A DNA stretch of 16,661 bases from Deinococcus frigens DSM 12807 (lineage in GTDB: Bacteria; Deinococcota; Deinococci; Deinococcales; Deinococcaceae). The stretch is from the NCBI RefSeq assembly GCF_000701425.1, contig NZ_JNIW01000066.1:1-16661 (forward strand), given 5' to 3'. The position numbers were made by a program, and so were the translations under genes. Each line of letters begins with the position of its first letter. Positions within the stretch are counted from its first letter, which is position 1. Shown here in pieces: positions 6,854 through 13,911 of this stretch. The notes beneath the pieces are model-generated. The model did not search any database, was not told the origin of the DNA, and worked only from the letters and a program-made list of their open reading frames with translations.

Positions 6854-7543
6854 ATGAGAATATCTATTTTGGCCCTCCTGACGCTGGCTGGCCCGGTGGA
6901 GGCGATCATTCCCAATCTCAATACTGCCAACAGCATTCAGGCCAAGCTCGACGGCGAGGCCATGAACACCAGAGAAAGTGGCTACGTCCTGGGCACCTAC
7001 CTGCTCAAGGCCTACAACCAGGACGTGATCCTGCGGCCCAACTCCCCCGAGATCGACGGTGTGGTGCTGGGAACGCCCTACGAGCGGCTGCGTTATGAGG
7101 CGTACCTGTCCCATCTGGAGGGTAAGCCCATCACCGGTGCGCGGGTGGGCACCATGGCGCGCACCCTGGCCGACAAGCTCACCTTCCGGGTGTACTCCCA
7201 CAGTCCCTTCGCATTGGACGATGAGGAGGAGCAGTGGCAACTGGCCTACAAGACCGACAAGATCAAGGCCGACCCGGACAAGCAAAGGAGTGATCTGGAC
7301 TTCTTCAAGTCCGCCACCCTGACCATCGCCGGAAAGACCTACACCGCCAAGCCCGTGGTGGACGGTCCCTACCGCGATAACTTCACGTTACCCAGCGGCG
7401 AGGCGACCAGCAGGAATCTGGGCGTGGTCTTCTACACCTTTGACGTCAAGAACCTGCCACCCAGGGGGGCCTTCGCCTTTAATTTTGAAGACAGCAGGGG
7501 CAAGGCGTACAGCATCAAGTCGGACCTGAACAGCTACCGCTAA
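6854..7543 (+). CDS. Secreted protein of unknown function, PQQ-dehydrogenase partner
   Basis: A 229-residue protein starting at the ATG at 6854; a GTG directly before it is an alternative start. The ribosome site is weak. It begins 30 bases after the dehydrogenase stop, so the two are probably co-transcribed. MRISILALLTLAGPVEA is a short signal peptide with a likely cut after VEA. The mature protein is mixed charged and aromatic with no Cys and no membrane segment; the second half (SATLTIAGKTYTAKPVV, GVVFYTFDVKNLPPRGAFAFNF) alternates like beta-strands of a small sandwich fold. I recognise no family. The position suggests an exported accessory of the quinoprotein; that is inference. Confidence 0.75.
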   Translation: MRISILALLTLAGPVEAIIPNLNTANSIQAKLDGEAMNTRESGYVLGTYLLKAYNQDVILRPNSPEIDGVVLGTPYERLRYEAYLSHLEGKPITGARVGTMARTLADKLTFRVYSHSPFALDDEEEQWQLAYKTDKIKADPDKQRSDLDFFKSATLTIAGKTYTAKPVVDGPYRDNFTLPSGEATSRNLGVVFYTFDVKNLPPRGAFAFNFEDSRGKAYSIKSDLNSYR

Positions 7544-7571
7544 ATGGTCTGGGCCGGAGGGTGGTGCCGCG

Positions 7572-7605
7572 AAAGGGCCACCCCCGCGCTTTGCCTTCGC
7601 CCTTT
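7572..7605. terminator. Candidate hairpin between convergent genes
   Basis: AAAGGGC (7572-7578) and GCCCTTT (7599-7605) are perfect 7-bp arms around a 20-base loop, and GGGTGG/CCACCC nearby offers a competing stem. It lies in the 60-base gap where two operons meet head-on and touches the histidine phosphatase stop codon. No good T-run follows, so it is only a weak terminator candidate. Confidence 0.3.
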
Positions 7606-8329
7606 AGCGCCAGCTTCTGAGGTCCGGCGGCAGATGCGCCACCTCATTGAACGTGTCCAGGCTGAGGCGTCCACCCCCAAAGGTCAAGCGGGTCAGGCTG
7701 CCGTTGCGGACGCGCCAGTTCAGCTCCAGGGCCGCCGCGTCGGGGGCGTCCAGTGCCAGCGCCACCATCAGGCCAATCACGCCGCCGCTGGTAAAGGCCA
7801 GCACCGACGAGCCGGACGACAGGCGCAGCAGATCGGTCAGGGCGGCGTGAACCCGTGAACGGAAGGCGGCCCAGCCCTCCACTGCCGGGTGCGTGACTGT
7901 CCCCTCCTGCCACGCCCCCGCCAGTTCTTCAAGCATGAGTTGAAAAGCACGGTTGCGGTCCGGCACGTCCCGGCGCTCCTGGAACCGCTGAGCGGCGGCG
8001 GCAAACCCCTCATCCTGCGCGGCCAGCAGCGGCGCGAGGGTGCGGATCAGGCCGTCGCCGTCATACTCGGCCAGACGGGCATCCTGCACAGCTTCGGGCC
8101 AGGGCGGCAGTGAGTCGGGGTCGGCAAAGTGGGCGGCCCCGGCGGCAATCTCCGCCGTGCGCCGCTGACGCACCAGTGGGCCATGCAAAACGTGGGTGGG
8201 AGCAACTTCCTCGGCGGCCAGCGCCAGTCCAACCGCACGGGCCTGCTGCTCGCCCAGCGCCGAGAGGCGGTCGGTGTCCTGTTCAAAGGGTGTGGCCTGC
8301 CCGTGGCGAATCAGGATCAGCTCACTCAT
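7604..8329 (-). CDS. Histidine phosphatase superfamily protein (branch with SGG variant)
   Basis: A 241-residue cytoplasmic protein. LILIRHGQA (R8, H9, G10) is the phosphate-accepting motif of the phosphoglycerate-mutase-like superfamily. VRQRRTAE around residue 54 gives the usual pocket Arg and TAE, and ARLAEYD (E88) the acid. The second motif, normally SHGG, reads FTSGGVIG, so Ser181 replaces the second pocket His. The start ATG overlaps the end of the kinase gene by 8 bases (ATGAGTGA), so translation is likely coupled. It is the last gene of the lipid operon. It could dephosphorylate a small phosphorylated metabolite; the phosphoryl chemistry of its neighbour makes that attractive but unproven. 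Confidence 0.85.
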   Translation of the reverse strand: MSELILIRHGQATPFEQDTDRLSALGEQQARAVGLALAAEEVAPTHVLHGPLVRQRRTAEIAAGAAHFADPDSLPPWPEAVQDARLAEYDGDGLIRTLAPLLAAQDEGFAAAAQRFQERRDVPDRNRAFQLMLEELAGAWQEGTVTHPAVEGWAAFRSRVHAALTDLLRLSSGSSVLAFTSGGVIGLMVALALDAPDAAALELNWRVRNGSLTRLTFGGGRLSLDTFNEVAHLPPDLRSWR

Positions 8330-9422
8330 CGGCGGGGACCACCTCTCCCCCGTCCCCCGTCACGTCCGCCGCAATTCTGCGCCACGCCTCGCGGATCAGC
8401 CACTCAGCCTGCCCGGCCAGTGGGGCAAATCGCGGGTCACTGGTTTGCCCTGCGCGGTAGCGGGCAAAAATCTGGATGACGATCACCGCTAGCTTGAAAT
8501 GGCCCAGCACCTCGTACCAGCGAACCGAGTCGCTCGTCACGTGACGAGCAGATTGCCGGGCATAGCGGGCGATGAACTCCTGGCGGCTCAGGAAGCCGGG
8601 AAAGTTGGCCCCGATCTCGTTCACGTCACGGCCCGGCTGTTCGGGCATGGTCCAGTACGTCAGCGACAGGCCCAGGTCCACCAGCGGATCGCCCACCGTG
8701 GTCATTTCCCAGTCCAGCAGGGCCACCACGCGCGACGGATCGGCGGGGTCCAGCATCAGATTGTCCAGTTTGAAATCGTTGTGGAGCAGGGTGTGGGCCG
8801 ATTCCTCCGGGGTCTGGTCTTCCAGCCACGCGATCACCAGCCCGTCGCGCAGCTCGGCGGGTGGGGGCAAATCGCCGGAATCTTTGAGCAGTTCCCGCGC
8901 CCGCCGCCAGCGTCCGGCCCAGCCGCCGACCTGCCGGGCATTGAAGCCCTCCGGCTTACCGATAGTGCGCAGGCCCGCCGCGTCAATATCCACGGCGTGC
9001 AGTTCGGCCAGCGTGTCGACCACCGCCCCAGACATCTGACGGGGAGCGTCCGGCATTCCGGCGTATTCGGGCGGCATCCGCGTCCGCACCACCAGGCCGC
9101 GCCGCCGTTCCATCAGGTAAAAGGGCGAACCCAGCACCTCCACATCCTCGACCAGAAAAAGTGGTTCAGGAGCGACCGACAGTACCGGATGAATCTTTTC
9201 CAGCAGTTGAAACTCGCGGGCCATGTCGTGCGCGCCTCTCGCCACCGGGCCGAGTGGAGCGCGGCGCAGCACATACTCGGCCTTCCCGAGCTTCAGCAGA
9301 TAGGTCAGGTTGGAAAAGCCGCCGGGAAACTGCGTGACTTCCAGCGCGTCCAGGTCACCCGCGACCTTGCCGCGCAGCACGCCGCGCAACGTGTCCAGCG
9401 GCAGTTCCTCGCCGGGCCGCAT
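8322..9422 (-). CDS. APH-fold phosphotransferase, ACAD10/11 kinase-domain / LvaA-like
   Basis: A 366-residue kinase of the aminoglycoside-phosphotransferase fold. The start is the ATG at 9422 (MRPGEELPLD), 20 bases after the SDR stop; the frame stays open upstream but that part only shadows the SDR gene. QFPGGFSNLTYLL (31-43) is the nucleotide loop, HNDFKLDN (214-221) the catalytic loop with D216, and LDWE (237-239) the metal site. The branch FSNLTY...RRAPLGPVARGAHDMAREF is that of acyl-CoA-metabolism kinases, such as the N-terminal domain of animal ACAD10/11 and LvaA of Pseudomonas levulinate catabolism, rather than drug resistance. Those phosphorylate 4-hydroxyacyl-CoA. An ACAD10/11-like dehydrogenase is in the same operon. 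A perfect 18-bp palindrome lies inside the gene at 8532-8549. Substrate inferred from family. Confidence 0.85.
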   Translation of the reverse strand: MRPGEELPLDTLRGVLRGKVAGDLDALEVTQFPGGFSNLTYLLKLGKAEYVLRRAPLGPVARGAHDMAREFQLLEKIHPVLSVAPEPLFLVEDVEVLGSPFYLMERRRGLVVRTRMPPEYAGMPDAPRQMSGAVVDTLAELHAVDIDAAGLRTIGKPEGFNARQVGGWAGRWRRARELLKDSGDLPPPAELRDGLVIAWLEDQTPEESAHTLLHNDFKLDNLMLDPADPSRVVALLDWEMTTVGDPLVDLGLSLTYWTMPEQPGRDVNEIGANFPGFLSRQEFIARYARQSARHVTSDSVRWYEVLGHFKLAVIVIQIFARYRAGQTSDPRFAPLAGQAEWLIREAWRRIAADVTGDGGEVVPADE

Positions 9423-9442
9423 GTCTGTGGTTTCCGAGCGGG

Positions 9443-10252
9443 TCAAGGATGGCCCTCGGTGCGCGGGGCCTCGCCCTCTCTGGCGGCCCCGCCGTCCAGC
9501 AGCGCCATCGCCTTTTTGCGGAGGTGGCGCATCTTGCTGAGCCACTCGCCATAATCGCGCGCCTTGGTCTGAAACCCCTTGAGCGTGGTGTCGTGGGTGG
9601 TGATTAAAAAGCCGTCGGCGCGCAACACTTTCAGGGTTTCTTCCACCAGCACGTCGGTGGTCACGGCGGTCTGCTGCAAGATCGGCGCGTTCTGGATCAT
9701 CGGCGTCCAGACGCCCTCGGGGCACAGGCAGGCCACCTTGATGCCCCGGTCCCCGTAGGTAATCGCCAGCCACTCGGCAAAAGCCAGCGCCGCGTGCTTG
9801 GTCACAGCGTAGGGTGCCGAGTGCAGTTCGGTCAGGATGCCCGCCGCCGACGCGGTGTTGAGCAAGTAGCCCTCGCCGCGCTCCAGCATGTGCGGCAGCA
9901 GGTGGCGGGCGGCCCAGACATGACTCATCACATTGACGCGGTGGATCAGGTCCCACACCTTGTCGGGCGTTTCCGGCCCCTCGCCCACGGCAATTCCGGC
10001 GTTGGAGCAGAACAGGTCAATCTGGCCTTCCTGTGCCAGCACGTTGTCGATCAGTGCCTGGATGTCTTTTTCCTGGCCCACGTCGGCAGTCACGAAGCGC
10101 GCGCCGATCTCCTGCGCCTTCTGCGCGCCCATTTCAGCGTTGCGGTCCGAGGCGATCACGGTGGCCCCCTCCTGCACGAAGCGGGTGGCAAGGGCGAGTC
10201 CAATACCGGAGGCGGAGCCGGTGACGACGGTGGTTTTGTTTTTTAGGTCCAT
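9443..10252 (-). CDS. SDR-family NAD(P)-dependent oxidoreductase
   Basis: A 269-residue classical short-chain dehydrogenase. The cofactor loop is TGSASGIG (11-18), the structural motif SNAG (83-86), and the catalytic set S135, Y148, K152 with normal S-13-Y spacing. Acidic D36 after the second strand (ASDRN) favours NAD. The start at 10252 has AAAGGAG about 10 bases upstream. The last 40 residues (KARDYGEWLSKMRHLRKKAM and a charged tail) form a C-terminal extension. It follows the VapC gene by 7 bases and precedes the kinase by 20, so it belongs to the lipid operon and likely oxidises or reduces a hydroxyacyl- or ketoacyl-CoA. Exact substrate unknown. Confidence 0.88.
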   Translation of the reverse strand: MDLKNKTTVVTGSASGIGLALATRFVQEGATVIASDRNAEMGAQKAQEIGARFVTADVGQEKDIQALIDNVLAQEGQIDLFCSNAGIAVGEGPETPDKVWDLIHRVNVMSHVWAARHLLPHMLERGEGYLLNTASAAGILTELHSAPYAVTKHAALAFAEWLAITYGDRGIKVACLCPEGVWTPMIQNAPILQQTAVTTDVLVEETLKVLRADGFLITTHDTTLKGFQTKARDYGEWLSKMRHLRKKAMALLDGGAAREGEAPRTEGHP

Positions 10253-10259
10253 ATGAGGG

Positions 10260-10679
10260 CTACTCCTTTCTGAGCGTCAGAATTTCCAGATCATTGAACG
10301 GGGCGTAATCGCCCGGATTGAGAGTGAAGAGGGGCAGGCCACTGATTTCGGCGTGTGCGCCGATCAGATAGTCGGTCAGGATGCGTCGGGGGATTCCTCC
10401 ACCTGAGCGACGGCGACGCGCGGCGTAATCGCGGTGCAGCTCGCCCACCTTGCGCCATATCGCCCGGCCCAGCGTCCAATCCACGCCGATCCCTGCCTCA
10501 GTCAGCCACTCCTCGGCCTGCGGATCACGCGGCATCAGCTCAGCCACCACTGGGCCGCACACCACCATCTGAGGCACGCTGTCCAGAAAGCGGGCCACAG
10601 CCTCAGCTTTGGCTTCCTGAAATCGGAGCGCAAGGATCGCGTTCGTGTCCAGGCAGATGACGGTTGGCGTGCGGGTCAT
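10260..10679 (-). CDS. vapC: VapC-like PIN-domain toxin
   Basis: A 139-residue PIN-domain ribonuclease. Acidic metal-binding residues are visible at D11 (CLDTNAIL), E47 (VVAELMP) and D103 (ILTDYLIGAHA), with a further acidic site in TLNPGDY (D124). The ending LPLFTLNPGDYAPF-type strand is standard for VapC proteins that cut tRNA or rRNA. Its ATG overlaps the antitoxin stop as ATGA, the usual arrangement. It sits within the acyl-CoA operon, between the dehydrogenase and an SDR, and shares its transcription direction. The RNA target cannot be read from sequence. Confidence 0.88.
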   Translation of the reverse strand: MTRTPTVICLDTNAILALRFQEAKAEAVARFLDSVPQMVVCGPVVAELMPRDPQAEEWLTEAGIGVDWTLGRAIWRKVGELHRDYAARRRRSGGGIPRRILTDYLIGAHAEISGLPLFTLNPGDYAPFNDLEILTLRKE

Positions 10680-11023
10680 TCGGGTTTCAGAAAGTCTTCG
10701 ATATACGTCACTTTCTGCTTGTCCGTTCCCATGCTGTGCAAGATTTCGCGGTCTCCGGGGTCATACCGTAGATCGGCCACATATTCCTCGGCGGTCATGC
10801 CGTCCGGCGGCGTCAGGGTGCCGATGGCCTCGAAAAAGCTGCGGCGGCGTGGGCGCTGGGGACGCAGCAGCACCTCGCCGTCGCGCAGGATGAAGTCCAG
10901 TTTCTTGCCCGCCTCCAGACCCAGTTGGTCACGCACCGCCTTGGGAACGGTCACCTGCCCCTTGCTGGTCATGGTGGCGGAGATTTTCTGCTCGTCCGTG
11001 GGTCTGGCCTCTTTAATAGTCAT
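10676..11023 (-). CDS. AbrB/MazE-type antitoxin of the VapC pair
   Basis: A 115-residue protein with a SpoVT/AbrB swapped-hairpin DNA-binding domain at about residues 13-56 (ATMTSKGQVTVPKAVRDQLG, then GKKLDFILRDGEVLLRP). A basic linker PRRRS follows, then a C-terminal half with MTAEEYVADLRYDPGDREIL and YIEDFLKPE, which probably wraps the toxin. AAGGAGG and a second GGTAAGGA stand upstream of the ATG at 11023. The gene follows the acyl-CoA dehydrogenase by 33 bases and overlaps the toxin by 4. Such antitoxins usually repress their own promoter, but no separate promoter or palindrome is evident in the 33-base gap. Confidence 0.87.
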   Translation of the reverse strand: MTIKEARPTDEQKISATMTSKGQVTVPKAVRDQLGLEAGKKLDFILRDGEVLLRPQRPRRRSFFEAIGTLTPPDGMTAEEYVADLRYDPGDREILHSMGTDKQKVTYIEDFLKPE

Positions 11024-11056
11024 TCCTTACCCACCTCCTTACCACCGCAGATTACA

Positions 11057-12319
11057 CTACTTGGATGCTGAGAACACGTTTTCTCGCCCGCGAGCCGCCT
11101 CGCCCTGACGGCGCAGCTCCTCCTTCGCCACGGTGCCTATATGGACGATGTCGGGGCCGTCGGCCAGACGCAGGGTGCGGGCCTGGGCGTACATCATCGC
11201 CAGCGGGGTGTCCTGGCTGACGCCCGCTCCGCCGAACACCTGAATAGCCCGGTCAATCACGGCCAGCGCCATATTTGGGGCCACCACCTTGATGGCCGCG
11301 ATCTGTCCGCGCGCCTCCTTGTTGCCCACGGTATCCATCATGTGCGCGGCGTTCATGGTCAGCAGGCGGGCCTGATCGATTTCCATGCGGCTCTGGGCGA
11401 TCAGCTCCCGCACATGCTGGTGCGCCGAGAGCGGTTTGCCGAAAGCCACGCGGCTCGATGCGCGCGCCACCATCAGTTCCAGCGCCCGCTCAGCCTGCCC
11501 GATCAGGCGCATGCAGTGATGGATGCGGCCCGGCCCCAGGCGGCCCTGCGCGATCTCGAAGCCCCGGCCCTCGCCCAGCAGCAACGCCGAGGCAGGCACG
11601 CGCACGTCCTTAAAGGTCATCTGCGCGTGACCGTGCGGCGCGTCGTCGTAGCCGAACACGGTCAGCATGCGCTCCCTGGTCACGCCGGGGGCGTCCATCG
11701 GCACCAGGATCATGCTCTGCTGGAGGTGGCGTTCGGCATTCGGATCGGTCTTGCCCATGAAGATGCTGACCGCGCAGCGGGGATCGCCCGCACCCGAGGT
11801 CCACCACTTCTCGCCGTTGATCACATAGTCTTCGCCATCGCGCGTGATGCTGGACTCGATGTTGGTGGCGTCGCTGCTGGCCACGTCCGGCTCGGTCATG
11901 GAAAAGGCGCTGCGAATCTCGCCGTTCAGCAGCGGGATCAGCCAGCGTTCCTGCTGCTCCGGGGTGCCGTAGCGGGCCAGCACTTCCATATTGCCGGTAT
12001 CGGGCGCGGCGCAGTTGAAGACCTCCGGTGCCCACCACACCCGGCCCATGACCTCGCACAGCGGGGCGTATTCCAGGTTGCTCAGGCCGGGGCCAAAGGT
12101 GCCGTCCGGGTCGCTGGCGGGGGGCAGGAACAGGTTCCACAGTCCGGCCTCACGTGCTTTTGGCTTCAGCTCGTCGATCAGCGGCAGGTGCTCCCAGCGG
12201 TTGCCCTCATTGACCTGGCGGGCGGCCTCGGCGTCGTTGGGGGAGATGTGTTCGTCCATGAAGGCCAGCAGGCGCTGGCGCAGGTCACGGGAGCGGTCGG
12301 TCACGTCGAATACGGTCAT
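11057..12319 (-). CDS. Acyl-CoA dehydrogenase family protein, ACAD10/11 (LvaC)-like
   Basis: A 420-residue flavoprotein. AGGAGG precedes the ATG at 12319. [18 protein letters not shown] and [14 protein letters not shown] are the central FAD/substrate segments; the C-terminal helical part holds [17 protein letters not shown] and [15 protein letters not shown]. Near the end, [13 protein letters not shown] places Asp387 where medium-chain enzymes have the catalytic Glu. DGPD is typical of the ACAD10/11 branch, in which a partner APH kinase first phosphorylates a 4-hydroxyacyl-CoA and the flavoprotein then helps remove phosphate and move the oxygen function. The kinase lies four genes downstream. 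The ORF overlaps the preceding gene by ATGA. An alternative is ordinary dehydrogenation of a branched or long acyl-CoA. Confidence 0.9.
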   Translation of the reverse strand: MTVFDVTDRSRDLRQRLLAFMDEHISPNDAEAARQVNEGNRWEHLPLIDELKPKAREAGLWNLFLPPASDPDGTFGPGLSNLEYAPLCEVMGRVWWAPEVFNCAAPDTGNMEVLARYGTPEQQERWLIPLLNGEIRSAFSMTEPDVASSDATNIESSITRDGEDYVINGEKWWTSGAGDPRCAVSIFMGKTDPNAERHLQQSMILVPMDAPGVTRERMLTVFGYDDAPHGHAQMTFKDVRVPASALLLGEGRGFEIAQGRLGPGRIHHCMRLIGQAERALELMVARASSRVAFGKPLSAHQHVRELIAQSRMEIDQARLLTMNAAHMMDTVGNKEARGQIAAIKVVAPNMALAVIDRAIQVFGGAGVSQDTPLAMMYAQARTLRLADGPDIVHIGTVAKEELRRQGEAARGRENVFSASK

Positions 12320-12675
12320 TGGGGTTCCTCCTGAATATTAATGGGGCGAAAGCTGGCTTGGTTGCCTTCTATACCGATCATGGCCTGACGATGAACACCG
12401 CCACCCTCACGGCGAATGAGCAGATTCAGGGCCAGAATGCAGTCCAGGACTGTCTCAGCCTGTTCCATCAGTTCGGGCGAGTCGTCTTCGGCCAATCGGT
12501 CTGTCGCGGCGGCATCTTCGTCAAATAAAGCGCGGTACGGTTCGAAAGCGGGCGTCGGCTCAAAATCGCAGTGAATGGCGAACATTTCTACCTCACGCAG
12601 AGGCATCCGGCCCAGCAGCTCCCCGTCTTTCTCCAGCAGATAGACGGTGGTTCCAGGGGTCAGCGGGTGGGTCAC
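12316..12675 (-). CDS. Hypothetical protein in the acyl-CoA operon, 119 aa
   Basis: The start is the GTG at 12675, overlapping the MaoC stop as GTGA; its own stop overlaps the dehydrogenase start as ATGA. Such a chain on both sides argues strongly for translation. The protein is acidic and soluble, with no signal peptide or membrane segment. It opens with strand-like [18 protein letters not shown] and has a helical middle ([20 protein letters not shown]). I recognise no family. It does not look like LvaB, the small protein that accompanies LvaA in Pseudomonas, though it occupies a comparable place. Confidence 0.8.
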   Translation of the reverse strand: MTHPLTPGTTVYLLEKDGELLGRMPLREVEMFAIHCDFEPTPAFEPYRALFDEDAAATDRLAEDDSPELMEQAETVLDCILALNLLIRREGGGVHRQAMIGIEGNQASFRPINIQEEPQ

Positions 12676-13121
12676 AGATAAACTCTGAATACGCTCTCCG
12701 CCGTTGCCGCTGGTCGGTCCTCTCCCTCAATTTCAATGGTGTTCAGCACCGTGATCTGCATGTACCCCGCGCCCTGATCGGCGGATTGCAACGCGGCGCG
12801 GTTGCGCAGGCGGCTGTTCACCTTGACCGGGGTGACGAAGCGGACACGGTTGAGGCCGTAGTTGACGGTCATTTGCGCGCCCTCGATCTGGATAGACCCG
12901 CCGTGGTTCATGAACTCTCCGGCCAGCAGCGAGAGGGTCAGGAAGCCGTGCGCGATGGGGGTGCCGAACGGTCCGGCGGCGGCTTTTTCCGGGTCCACAT
13001 GAATGAACTGGTAGTCCCCGGTAGCGTCGGCAAAGGCGTCAATGCGGGCCTGATCCACCAGAATCCACTCTGAAAGGGCGACTTCCTGCCCGATCTGGGT
13101 TTGAAGCTCCGATGTTTTCAT
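12672..13121 (-). CDS. MaoC-like (R)-specific enoyl-CoA hydratase
   Basis: A 149-residue single hot-dog domain. GGAGG precedes the ATG at 13121. The hydratase signature is complete: ATGDYQFIHVD gives the Asp36/His41 catalytic pair, followed by AAAGPFGTPIAHGFLTLSLL. Length and motif match short dehydratases of the MaoC/NodN group that hydrate trans-2-enoyl-CoA to (R)-3-hydroxyacyl-CoA. It heads the minus-strand operon that continues with the unknown protein and the acyl-CoA dehydrogenase. The promoter must lie in 13122-13240 but no convincing -35/-10 pair was found there. Confidence 0.88.
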   Translation of the reverse strand: MKTSELQTQIGQEVALSEWILVDQARIDAFADATGDYQFIHVDPEKAAAGPFGTPIAHGFLTLSLLAGEFMNHGGSIQIEGAQMTVNYGLNRVRFVTPVKVNSRLRNRAALQSADQGAGYMQITVLNTIEIEGEDRPAATAESVFRVYL

Positions 13122-13243
13122 TTTTTATCCTCCGTTGCGCGGGCTGGGTAGAGTGCCGTGTAAGTTCACTGGACCGTTATGCCCGCCCCCGTTGCGGCCT
13201 GAGCTTCGTGTCGGGCGACAATTCCTCTGCCTGGCAGGCCGCC

Positions 13244-13474
13244 ATGCTGTCGGTCTGGTGCGCGTTGTGCCACACGGTTCATGACTTCTCGTTCTCCCCT
13301 TTTATCGAATTATCGAACGATTTACCGAAACTGGGCGACATTTCCCCGGATCAGCGCCGCGCGGTGAAGTGTCTGAAGCCGGACCACTGGCCTTACCTGA
13401 AGTGGTCTGCGCGGGAGGGTTGCCCGAACTGCGGCGCGGCGCTGGAGAGCGAACTGCTGCTGGACTTCGATTAG
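13244..13474 (+). CDS. Small zinc-ribbon-like protein
   Basis: A 76-residue ORF on the plus strand, in the gap between MaoC and the thioesterase. Two Cys pairs, WCALC near the N-terminus and CPNC near the C-terminus, could hold one zinc; between them are SPFIELSND and HWPYLKW. Codon use (GC-ending codons in the second half) looks coding. The start is uncertain: ATG 13244 is chosen, GTG 13208 gives 88 residues, and the frame is open to 13112. None has a strong ribosome site. The stop overlaps the convergent thioesterase stop by 3 bases. No family recognised. Confidence 0.5.
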   Translation: MLSVWCALCHTVHDFSFSPFIELSNDLPKLGDISPDQRRAVKCLKPDHWPYLKWSAREGCPNCGAALESELLLDFD

Positions 13475-13911
13475 CCCTCCTTGCCTACGGGCGCGATGGT
13501 GGCAAGGGCGGCGGCGACATGGGTATCCTGGCCACCCGCAGAGGCGTAGACATCGGCCCGCACGATTACCTGCCGTTTCCCGGCTTTCAGGACCTGGCCC
13601 CGCGCCCACAGTAATTCGCCGCGCGCCGCCGTCAGAAAGTTGAGTTTGTACTCGGCAGTCACCACGTCTCCTGTCACGCTGGCCGCTGCCCACGCACTGA
13701 CGGTATCGGCCAGGTAGCCCAGCACCGCGCCGTGGGCCTGGCCGTGGTGCTGGGTCAGTTCGGGGCGCAGATCGAGTTCAATTTCCACGCAGCCTGTCTC
13801 GAAATGGCGCAGACGGGTTCCCATTGAGCGGGTGTAGGCGCTGCCCTCGATGCCGCGCTGAACAAGCATTCTGGCTCCGGGGCTGTCCAGACCATGTTCC
13901 GCCGCCATCAT
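13471..13911 (-). CDS. PaaI-family hot-dog thioesterase
   Basis: A 146-residue protein when started at the ATG at 13911, which overlaps the SDR stop as ATGA; a longer frame to 13977 only shadows the SDR. QHHGQAHGAVLGYLADT (54-70) is the PaaI/YdiI signature, with the HG turn and the likely catalytic Asp69; YKLNFLTAARGELLWARGQVLKAG is the usual following strand pair. It would hydrolyse acyl- or aryl-CoA thioesters and free CoA. It is coupled to the SDR upstream and lies beside the acyl-CoA operon, which fits release of stalled CoA intermediates. Confidence 0.87.
   Translation of the reverse strand: MMAAEHGLDSPGARMLVQRGIEGSAYTRSMGTRLRHFETGCVEIELDLRPELTQHHGQAHGAVLGYLADTVSAWAAASVTGDVVTAEYKLNFLTAARGELLWARGQVLKAGKRQVIVRADVYASAGGQDTHVAAALATIAPVGKEG

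Noticed and set aside
8499..9554. Long plus-strand ORF (351 codons) opposite the kinase gene
   Set aside because: Its product is rich in Arg, His and Gln and has no family features; the minus strand has complete kinase motifs. It is an antisense shadow of GC-rich codons.
9443..9956. N-terminal extension of the kinase frame upstream of 9422
   Set aside because: It overlaps the SDR coding sequence in another frame and lacks kinase homology; the ATG at 9422 fits the family start.
11141..12334. Long plus-strand ORF (397 codons) opposite the acyl-CoA dehydrogenase
   Set aside because: Composition typical of antisense of a GC-rich gene, no start signals, while the minus strand encodes a full-length enzyme.
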